Below are positions 45,201-57,200 of a stretch of DNA of 64,000 nt, in pieces; the first letter of the stretch is position 1; the number at the start of each line of letters is the position of its first letter. A program made the translations under genes and the position numbers. The stretch lies in the NCBI GenBank assembly GCA_945859605.1, contig OX243814.1, forward strand, positions 28,717,885-28,781,884. The letters run 5' to 3'. The notes beneath the pieces are model-generated. The model saw only the letters and a program-made list of their open reading frames with translations, did no database searches and had not been told where the DNA came from. This DNA comes from Lumbricus rubellus (Eukaryota > Annelida > Clitellata > Crassiclitellata > Lumbricidae).

Positions 45201-48200
45201 TGAATCTTTATGTTGGACTCCAAATGCCATGATGGCCAAATGAAACTACGACAGTTTTTCACTGCACTTGACCATGTAGAGTCCAATGCATTGCCTTAAA
45301 CAGATTCTCATGCTTTGCCTATTTAACTGTTAACGGAAATTACAGCCGGACTGTTTACATGCAACATAATGGAAAAACTATTACAAAACTAGGGCCATAC
45401 CTCTGACCATCTATTAACCACATCTTCGTTGATGACAACTAAAAACCACGCACTTGCTACGAAACCAATTGTAAGAACACCATGAAACTAATGTCCTGCT
45501 ACAATCATTTAATTTTACATGCGTGGCTCATATTTAGTAATCACATTGAGCTGACCAAGTCATAAAAGAATATGTTTCATAATGTTGCAAAATGTCTAGT
45601 GAACGTAAGTCATAAAACAGTGAGAGGACTGAAACCATTGACTGTACCGGTTTCTTGCCAAGGATCATCTTCTCCACCTTCATGACTTGCATGACGTGAT
45701 CGTTAGCCGGCTTAAGTGGATACGTTGCAATCCGATCGAAGATACCGGTCAGCATATCTGTTTCTACGTCCTCACCACCATCGATACCTAAAGTGCGACA
45801 GATCGACAAAAGCTCAAATTCATTATAATATGAGCAAATAAATCAACAATTTAGGTATTTCAAATGCTGTAAAATGCTCTTGCTAAAACAGCTGGTCTAA
45901 TCGACAAGCACAGAATTTTCCTATGGCCATTTACTCCGTGGATGAATTGAGATTGTGTTCTGGATATTATTAAGTAGATCTATTGAAGCATCCAAACCAT
46001 TACATATCACTTTACCATTGCACCATTTATCACAACTCAGTCAAAATAAATATCCTTTAAAATTCATTCACACAGAATCAAACATTCCCAACAAGATAAA
46101 GGAAAAATTGAAAAACACGTAACGTAGTGTACAATTTACCTCTGAGGTTGCGAAGGAAATCTTGCAGCTTCATTTTCCTGTCCGGCTTAATGTTGTTATT
46201 GTGTAGGTCGGTGTTAAGCATAACAATCGAATAAGCGACGAGAAAGACGGTGTCAGGATGGACAAACTTTCGACCAACATCGGGGTTACAGCTTATGTAG
46301 CTGGAAGCGAACGCCTGAAAAGAAACACGTAGAAATTTGAAATAATACCAGGCTGCGTGATTACTAACCTTCATTGCGGTTTTGAAGCTTATATAATTCA
46401 CTTGGTAACTAGAGCTACTCTTGTCGTGGCTAGTTTTGTGTCTCCGCTCAAAGATTTACAGGAATTTTTAAGTACCTATAGAAGCACGAACACTATTATG
46501 TAAAAACATTTACCCTTATATGTCTGTTTTCCACTTGCCAATAAATATATATAATTATATAGAGTGCCTCCATTTAAGACTGCATTTTAGTTATAAATGT
46601 GAGCAACAAATGTCCTTTTGATAATAATAATAATAATAGTGACAATAACAACAATGACAACAATGATGCTGCCACCACTATTATTATTACTACTACTACT
46701 ACTATTACTACTACAGTAACAGCTACCACCACTGATAATAATACAACATGGATAAAAGCTCTGGTTCATCGCTCAGTCCTAGATAAATGCTACAGGACTA
46801 AAACCGAAAGTACTTCAGACACCAAACTTCAAAGGTGTCATAAACACATTGATTGCGAAATATTACTGACACAAAATCTACAGCTTGCAGCTGTTTTCGC
46901 ATTCATGAGCTTCACATGAAAATATCATAAAAGCACGACATTTAGCGGTGAGGAAGTCTCGGATGCCCCACCTAAATTTGGGCTGGCCCTCCACGATGCA
47001 AATGCTTTCAGCGAAAAGAGATCATAAATCAATATTTACTGGTAGATGTTCTTTTACAGCGGAGCAATAGTTCGGCTGTGAAAAAATCTATGGCATCTGG
47101 AAGTGATGGCTAGTTCGTGTGCACTTGTTTTAGAGGCAAATCTTAAAAAATAGCCAGACACTTCTGTATCTAACTGAGGCAATTGAGCCACACCCATCCA
47201 TGTATGTTTCCAGCTTATCCAAGTCTAATATGATGTTGAAGGTATATTGGATGCATGCAAGTTGTTGAGTGGGTGTATCTGCTGTCCTTTCATAACATTC
47301 GATATAAATGATTAACACTAGTATGTCATACTTCTTACTAACTCAAACTAAAGAATTACGCTAATAATAAGGATTGAAATATCAGAGTTCTGGATGTGTA
47401 GCTAATGTTTCACTGCTCAATATCCATGACTATTTCCATGTCAATTGATCACCCCCACCCCACCTACCAACACCACTAGCACCACCACAACTACCTGAAA
47501 GAGCCGTTGAGCAGTGATGGGGATGAATAAATTATCTCCATTGTCATTGGCCATAATTTGTCAAACCATTCCTACCCTTAGCGGATGTCCCACTGATGTT
47601 ATGTCATCATTTAAAATAATCTATTGAAATCAAACAATAAAAGAAAGTGATAAATGATTAAAACTGGCTAAAGCCATACCTCCATAAGTTTCTCTATTTT
47701 CTGTGCTTCTCCCTAAAAGAAAGACAATTCATGTATAAACAAAGGACATTTTTATAAACACCGCACACTTGTATAGATCTCATGCATCTTCATAACAAGA
47801 AAAACTCAACAAATTTTTATCAAATTTAAGACACAAAAACTCCACAACTGCCATTTTTGGAAGTAGTGCCAGTCTCACACTTGTCTGAAGGAGGAGGGTG
47901 ACTCCTAATCATCCTCACTCTGACACACGGTGCTGTTAATTAAACAGCAACTATGCACACATACAGGCAATCATTCAAACACAGCACAACTTAAGTTCTA
48001 TAAAAATAAATATTCCAACCAGCTCTAGCTGGTAATCTATTTCTTCTCTCGTGGGCTTACACAGAGGGAGCGCCTCTGAACGGTTTACCCCATTAGAGGC
48101 ACTTGATAAATGTTTTAATACAAAACACAAGTCTCAAATTACGGTACATTACAATTATCTTCTTCTTCTTTCCTCTCTTCCGTCATTGGTGTGACGATGA

Positions 48201-51200
48201 GGCCTTTACGAAATTTCTCCAAACTTCTCTGTTCCTGATTGTTTCACCAATCTCAGCTAAGCTGGTGCCTTTTTCCCTCAGATCTTCTTTGATGCTATAC
48301 ATCCAATTACATTACATTACAAAAAGAAACTCGGAATCTGCAAGCAGTGCAGCAGAACAAAACAGCAGACGACTAATAAAACCAACCGGCATTCGGAAGT
48401 GAGACTGGAATTTCCGAAGCGCTTTGTCGATGGACAGCCCGGTCAGATCCATTTCGCTAACGAAATGCCTACAAGATGAGACAGATCTTTTAAGCAACTT
48501 GAGCGCTGGCAAATAAATATTAACTATATTAAAGAGCTTAACCCTTCGGAGAAAATCAGAGTGCTAAGTTGAAGAGCAACGAAAAATATAATCATAAATA
48601 ATTATCCGTAGCATCATTTCAAGAGACACTCCTCATCTGATGTTAATAGATATCATAAAATAACTGAATAGCATTCAAGTGCAAACACCAGCGGCAAACA
48701 GGGCAAAGAAAAAGTCAAACAGACAAATTTAAGGTACCGGTAATTCTCTGTTCCATCAATTATCAATGCCAGAGATACTAGAAATGTTGCAGCCAAAAGA
48801 GAAGCATCAAAGAAAACAGTGCAAAAAAAGAACTGAGAATAATAAGAACCTCACACATCACACCTCACTTTAACAAACTTAAAAATTGGCAACTCAAATA
48901 CTTCAGATAATATATAACAAAATACACCAAGCAAATTACCACACAAAAATTAACTGTAAGCACACAACAATATAGCCATAATACCGTATTTTAGCGAATA
49001 TAACACGCGGGTTATACAAAGTTTTACAAACCACGCACCCCAACCGCGTGGTATACTCGGGGGCGTGTTATACAAATTATTTTTTACACAGCCAAATTTT
49101 GTACCATATTATTTTCAGGTGATGGTCAAAAACTACCAGAAAGTTTCTTAAACATATAATACGAAGGCATGGACGTCGGCGAAATGAATTAAAAATTAAG
49201 TCCGAGTAGTATTCACCTATTTGATGCGCCTGCCCCTATAAATAATGTCAATTTATTTAACAAGTTAGTTGTTGAAATCTAATTTGTGTTGCCATGAATT
49301 GGCTGGGAACGCAGCTTAGTAAGTTTCTTGAAGGTGCAATGTACAAATTTAAAAATGTATGAACGAATTCGGTGATTACCGTTCTATTATCATGTAAATA
49401 TCAGTCAATACTAGAAACCGCGTAAAGTTACCACTAAATGCTATAAATATGAATTGAGTTTCGTGTACATACAATATGGAGGCATGCAATCCTAATTAAA
49501 TCGATTATAGACAATAAGTTCGACAACAGTACTATTAATCGTTTATTACAGTAAAATTATCATGAAAAATCAGCGAATATTGCAAACCGCACAAAGTTAC
49601 CGTTCAATGTTCCAAAACATCACAATTCGACCTCTCATAGTTATAAAAGTTAAATAGTACCGTATAGACTATAGACGAATAATTCTAAATAGGCTATTTC
49701 ATTCGAAACGCACAATAAACAAATAATTACACGCAGACTTTGATTACTGTATTATCGTTCGCACAACGTTAACATGTGACTAGCCTAGAATTTATGTAGC
49801 GCATATCTGTTAAGAAATAGTCTAGTTCATCGACCATAATAATAAGGTCTAAAATCTATTTACCGTAATCGTCCGTGAATGTTCAGAAATACCTAGCTAA
49901 TATCGTTCGCACAGCGTTAAATTGTGACTAGCCTACAGTTAATGTATTTATAAAGAAATTAATCAATTTACCGCAATCGTCCGTACATTTTCAGAACCAG
50001 AAATATCTAGCTATTATCGCTCGCACGGCGTTAAGTTCAGCGTAGGTTGTGGGTGAGAGAGATCAAACAAAGCGTACAGTAAATATTGCCAGTGGAATCG
50101 ACTATGGTTAGAATCATACGATAACGGTTTATTTAACTTCGATCTTTCCGCTACAGTAATCAACAGGTACGTAATTGGCCGATCAAAGAGCTAAGGAAAG
50201 ACATGCACAAATAGCTCCGCTTGTTTGAGCCTATATACATCAAAGGCTCGATCGGTTCTTTCAAATTAGGCCCAGGTGCCGGTAGGCCTAAATGGTCCGA
50301 ACAGAGTGAAAGGAAAGACAAACAATTGTACTGGTAGCTGTTCTAACATGCCTATCTCCCATCTTAACTTTCTCTAAACTCGTTCTACGTTCCTTTTCGA
50401 ATGGCCGGCAACAATCAAATTTGTAAATTCTGTTCAGTGTAGATAATGGGCGGGAGAGATCAAACAAATGTTTCTACCTTTCTACTACAGCAAACAACAT
50501 ACACGATAATTGCCCGGTCAGAAGCTAGTGAAAGGCAAACAAAACAGCTCTATTTGTTGAGTTGTTTCTAAAGCCTATTTAGGCCTACATCAAAGACTCA
50601 AAGCAGGTACCGTTCCGACCATAGTCAAAGGAAAGACGGCTACAATCGTAGCTCTTTGTTCGAACCTGCCTATCTCCAAGCCTCACTTTCTTCAAACTTG
50701 TTCTACGGTCGTTTTAGAATGGCGGACACAATCAAAGGAAATATAAATTATTAATTAACGCTTACATAATACAATCGGCTAATATCGAAGCCTTCCTTTA
50801 ATTAAGTCACTGTACAAGCGCTATAAGATTAATCTACCACCTGCGGAGACCTTACTCTGTGAACGACTGAACGTAAAGAAGGAGGAACAAGGTCAGTACT
50901 GCTTACAGGTTTTGAGTTGTAAATAGAATATTTTTTTAATTGTTAATATTTTATAAAGATTCTTCATTTTTTAGTTATTTTAATCAAAGAGATTATTTTA
51001 ACTTTGGTATTCTATAAAGTTATGACCATATCCGGTGACAAATCATATACGGTAGAGTAGCATTAGCCTAACGTTAGCGCATGCGTCCGTCCAACGTGTT
51101 GATTGTCACATGAAATGGTTGCGTCTTATACTCTGGTGCGTGGTATATAATTCATTTTTTACTGAAATCGCAAAAACTAGCGTGTTATATTCGCGTGCGT

Positions 51201-54200
51201 GTTATACCGGGGTGCGTGATATATTCGCTAAAATACGGTATTTAAACAGTAGTATCTGAACAAGCTGACTGAACAGCGCACTGATCATGGATGTAAACAC
51301 AAAGGATGTTTGATAGAGATACATTTCAGGGTCACATGCTGGACAGACTGCTATGCAAAACCTTTCTATATTATGATCATAGGCGTAGGGGACATTCCAG
51401 CTGTGGAGGGGTGGGGGGGGATATGACTTTTTGTCATCCGGCCGAAATCTTAAGAAAATTTTCCGTTATGTTTGCCCCAAAATTCTGACAACCTTCTTTT
51501 TTTCCGGGTTGCCCGAAAAATCAGACTTTGTCGGAAATTTGAGAGGCATTTGCCCCTTCCCCCTCTGGACCCCGTCTTCTACGCCTATGCATATGATGAT
51601 AAGGATCTCTTAACCAGAGTAGCAATTTTTATGTTCTTGAAGCTTAACTTCTAAACTTTTTATGGCTTTAACGCTGCAACAAATCAACGGCTGCAAATGC
51701 ATGAAAGAGACAATGCAGAGGTTAATTTCACTTGATCTTATCTGACGAAGTCACTAACTAACGAAAGCGATGAAATCAAACTTGACTCAAGTTTAACTGA
51801 CTAAGTGGTATGGGTGCAAAACACTTCAGAGCTTTATCGCATAGATCTTAGCTTTGCTACTTAGCAGATTACCAACCACAGATCACGTCTGCCCCATTTA
51901 GTTCAACTGACCCAAATACGTGAAGCAGTCTGCAACCAGACAAAAGCTGACAGGCCTAAACATTCACAGTTCTAAGAAAATGACGGCTTAACAGCTAGTC
52001 ATGATATTTCAAACTCTTCTGAAATCTGATAACCACAAATGTCATGCAGGTGATGGTTGAACTGTACCTTTAAGCCAGTAAAACTTGAGTAAAAAATTCT
52101 TACTTTTGACCAAAAATATTTTTAAAAACCCTACAGTATTCTTTTTTTGGACCCACCCTGTGCATCAAAGGACTGTAACAGTCTACCGAGCTGTGCTCTA
52201 GGCAACTGACAGAAGGGTGTTTCCTTTAAACAATATCTTTTTCTTTAACAATACCGAATCAGTAAATCTTCTATCTCCGAGCCATGCTATCCCATCACGT
52301 GCCATACACAAAGCTGTATACAGTCCAAACATAAAAGAATTGATCTAACACCATGACTTTGATGCAACTAATTTTTGGCTGACTTTGTTTAACATTTCTT
52401 GCAAAGCTCTCTGCTGGTAGTATGTGTTTGTTTGTATGTGCACTTGTTCTAGCGCCCCTTCAAGCTCTCACTACTCAGAGGCGCTCCCGAATGCAGAGCG
52501 GACACTGCATCGGAGTTTCATGCCGAAGTGCTGAGCAATTGTGAGTGAAGGACTTGCCCAAGGTCCTTACGCGGCGAGGTGGATTCGAACCTCAAACCTT
52601 CCGGCTCTAAGGCAACGACGCCACCACTACACCACCGCGCCCCATCTACGCATGAAACATGTGTACGTCTAAAGAAGTGCAGGCAAACTTTAGATACACA
52701 AATGCATGTGTGCCTTTATGCATACACAGGAATGCACGTGTGCGTTTACGCATACACAGGAATGCACGTGTGCGTTTACGCATACACAGGAATGCACATG
52801 TGCGTTTACGCATACACAGGAATGCACGTGTACACTACATGCACGAGATTAAAAACAGCGGCTTACTCGAGCACATCCATGTTGAACTGTCGGAGTAGGT
52901 TGCCGAGGTATTCTCCGATCATCTGCTTGCTCAGTCCTTTACGCGTGAGCAGAAATCGAGCGACGTCTCTTGGTTTGTTGTCGAGGAAATGATTGTCCAT
53001 TAGGAATTGAATTCCCTTCTCTGGTTTCCTACACAACAACAAACAAACACATTGGATCCATCACTGAAATAATACTAACCAGCTACTACCAACAACAGAT
53101 ATCAGTAATGAATAAGTAGGGTAATTCTAATTATTTATTCTTGCATTTGCCGTAGCGCCCCTACAAACTCTCTACTCAGAGGCGCTCCAAACTATCGTGC
53201 GAACACTGCATCAAAGTTTCTCGCCGAAGCGCATGAGCAATTGCAAGTGAAGGACTTGCTCAAGGTCCCCATGCGACAGCTTGAGGTGGAGTCGAACTTT
53301 GAACCCTCTGGCAGTGGCTCTTAGGCACCGAATCCACCACTACAGTGACTACACCACCACACCCCACTAAAGTATCACACAGCTATTATTAAAGTCTTCT
53401 ATCAAGAAGAGTCATTAAAGGAGTGAGCACTGTTTTCGTAGGTGAATCATTGAGTTCAAGCAGAGGCAAGATACCAGTAACTGAACAACCGGACACACTC
53501 TGTCTACCGGTAATAGAGGTTACAATAAACCAATGCCACTAAACCATCAATCAAGGAGGACATGGTCAAGGAAGCAACAACCCTCTGGAAGGAAGACCAT
53601 ACTTCATGGTAAACATCAAAACAAAGATATCTGGTGGCTTGTTATGAAGACCATGTGAAAATAAATCAGAAGCTTGGGCAGCAGAGTGATTGATTACATA
53701 CCTGATCATATATATTCCAGCATAAACTACGTATACCAACTGAGTCATGACATGCAGTTTCCAATTCATGCTCTTTTGTATATAAGGCGTAAAAAAAATT
53801 GTTGTGTTTCCGGTAATGCGACCGACCCATTTTTACGGCCGCGGCCCAAATATTTTTGTAAAAAATTTTTTTTTCAAAAAATATTTTTTTCACAAAAAAA
53901 TTTTTTTTTCACAAAAAAATTTTTTTTTCAAAAAAAATTTAATTTTTTTTTTCAAAAAATATTTTTTTAACATTTGTATTGACATAAAATAAAAGACGTC
54001 AACAAAATGAAATTAATAGGACTGTTTCTAGAGCAGTTTTAGGTGCAGACAGTTGGGAAATAGGCAGTTTATACTTGCTTAGAACATGTACTTTGATTCA
54101 GCGTGCAAAAAAGACTAGTGGGGTATACTTTTTCAGATAGTCACTGCATAAAAATATTTTACAAAATAAAAATATTTTCCGACCTACCTACCCAATTTTT

Positions 54201-57200
54201 TTTAGCTCTGTTACCGAAAACACAACATTTTTTTTTAGGCCTAATAACAATACATAAATAACTTGAAGCCTTCCTGGGTTATTCAGTTCTGAGCGAGATG
54301 ACATGAAGGGGTTTTTATGCTGATGATTTGCAGTGCAGTATCTTACATACATGCTTAAGTGAAAACTGCTAGATAAGTGCATTTGAATAAGTAGCGCAGC
54401 GGTTCTCAACCTTTTTCGTGCGGCGACCCCTTTTTGACATACCAAAAGTTGTGACGACCCCCAGCAAAAAATTGATCGAATTACCCTTCCTTCACTGCAT
54501 TTTGATACTACCATTGTCCATTGTTTATGCATTTTCAGTGTCTTCATAATTTGAAAACTGCTTGTGGCTATATTGTTTGCTCGAGGCTTCGATCTTGGCT
54601 CTTTCAATTATGAAATCAACCTAGCCTATTCGTTAGTGTGAAGTTGGAAGTTTCATAAATCCATACAGTGGAGTGAGGGTTTGGATTTTCCCGGTTATCG
54701 ATTAAAAACATTCACATTGCAATGGTGGCATTTTAAGCTTCCAATTTAGCAAAAGTGCTCATCATTTCAGTGCTAATAGCCATGGTTTAAGACTTAGAAA
54801 TTGTCCTGACCCATTCTTAAAAAAAACTAATTTCCACACTGCTGTGGTTGCATTTAAAGTTGCAATCTCAAACAAATTTCTCATAATTTTAGTGCTGAAA
54901 GATAAGACTCAAGACTTTAGTAAATGCCATAAGAAATTATCCTTATTGTTTATATTTTTTGGAACTTCTCCACTGTAGGCTAAAGACTGCACTTTAGGCT
55001 GTCAGCTTAATAAATTTGTTAATTTTCTTCAATGCTGTTAGTCATGGCTTAAGACTTAAAAGTGTCGCCTCCCAATTTCCTGCAATTATTTGGATCTGCA
55101 CATAAACTGCAACATTTCAAGCTGTCATATTAACACAATTGTCAATGGTTTCAGTGCTTATAATAGAGACGCGGTTTAGGTTTTTAATAAATAATCCCTC
55201 CCGCTTGTTTACATTTTTTGCAGATGCAATGATCGAATTCTAAGCTGGCATCTTAGCAAATTTGCTCATTATGGATAAACAGCGAGCAGCACTGTAGATA
55301 TTGATGATGTTCACGATATAGTTATGACATAGCCTACTGGGAGATATAGGCTAAGCAGCTCGGTCTCCATTCTTTGAGAAAACCGAATATTGTTTCATTT
55401 TTTACAGTATGGTTGAAATGGAATTTGCATTTGAAAACTAATAATGGAAAAATTAAAATTAGTTGTTGCAATCTAACGAATGAATCTTAGCAGAAGCATA
55501 AGTTAAAAATTATTTTAAGTTGCTATGGTGTATAATAGTTATCGTTGAAATTTCTAGTACATTTTTTACCAATTTTGAAGGGTCCAGGCGACCCCTGGCA
55601 AATCGTCAGGCGACCCCCGTGGGGGTCGCGACCCACAGGTTGAGAACCGCTGAAGTAGCGGGTCCTGTGTTTTAGTTCTCATATAGGAGGAGTGCATTTG
55701 AGTATAAGTGCATATATGCCTGATACAGGAGCATGGCCGAAAATACCTGTACTACTTACGTGTAGTTCTGACTTAAGAGTGCAGTTCAGTAGATATTTTC
55801 AGTTCTTATATAGGAACGAAGTTCAATAGACAAACTATAAGGTAAGACCAGGTATTCCAAGTTTTTAATTGACTTATAGAAACCAAAAAGCATCTCCATT
55901 ATCTGCTTCACTGATTGAGTAACTGTGGCTTAAAGTGCAACTCACTTAACAAAATCATGGATTCATAAAGGTAGACTTGACCATAGATTACAGGTCAATG
56001 ACCATGCATAATAACGTGCGAAAATATTTTAAGGTTTCCATACCAGTATATTCATCCAGGGACTGAATGACGGGCAATCAGGTTACAAGCAGGGTCTGAA
56101 TGAACTTTAAAATTTGGGGTCCATGTTACAAAATTTCACTACCCAACGATAAAGCAGGAATCTTGTTATTGAATGAGGACATATTAATTCTACTATGCAA
56201 TTTGAATTCTTATTGCTGTACAAATATTTATATGAAGACTGACAAGCAACACCCTTGAAATTCGACTTAAGACACTAAAATTTTGCTGTTGCAGAATAGA
56301 ACAACTTCAGCCATTGTAGAAAGAGCACGCTATCAGATATCAGAACTTGTACGATTATATCATATTACACAACATGTTAGACAGACATCCATTGTAGTGC
56401 TTAGAGTTAACCAATTTCTTTCTCACTGACCCTTTTCAATTAGACTGCAAGATTTCACTTGTTAACTGGTATTTAGTTTCAACTGGGTGAACAACAACTT
56501 GACATTGCAAGATCTACAATGTTCTACATGCATGTGCGAGTTTCGTTGAAAATAATGACACCAACAGCATTTACTTCAAAGTTGAAGAGCACTTTCAGCG
56601 GGTGCCTAGATATACTACATTCATTTATTCATTCATTCTGCGGATTTATATAGCGCCCCCTTCAAGAAACCTACTCAGAGGCTCACCCAGCCAAGCCACG
56701 GCAAAAGAAAAAAGACGAGAGATTTTATTAAACAAAGTTTGATGAGTCAGATACATGTAACAAATCCAGCTTTGAAGAGAGGTCATTCCAGATGGATGGC
56801 CCTACAACCGAGAAAGCTCGGCATTGCCTGGTAGCCATGCGAGCCCGTGGCACTAAGAGTTATGTATGCCAAACTCCATTACATAATTCTGGTTTACAAA
56901 ATTCAGTAAGCAAAGTCAAACAACGAGTAGAAAACAGGAAGACAGACCAAAAGAAGCAGGCATTATGAAAAGCATATCAGCTGGTCAACAACAACAACAA
57001 CAATGACAACAACAACATTATAAGACACTAATTGTTGTGAAATAATAATTGACGGCCAGATGTCTTTAAAAGACTTTTCTTTTTCCAGGAGTTCTTCGCA
57101 CTGGGAGCGCCTCTGATTAGGTTGTACTGTGAGAGGCGCTTTATAAATCCAAAAATAGAATAGAATAGAACATGCCTGTTAAAGAGATTGAGACCGATAC

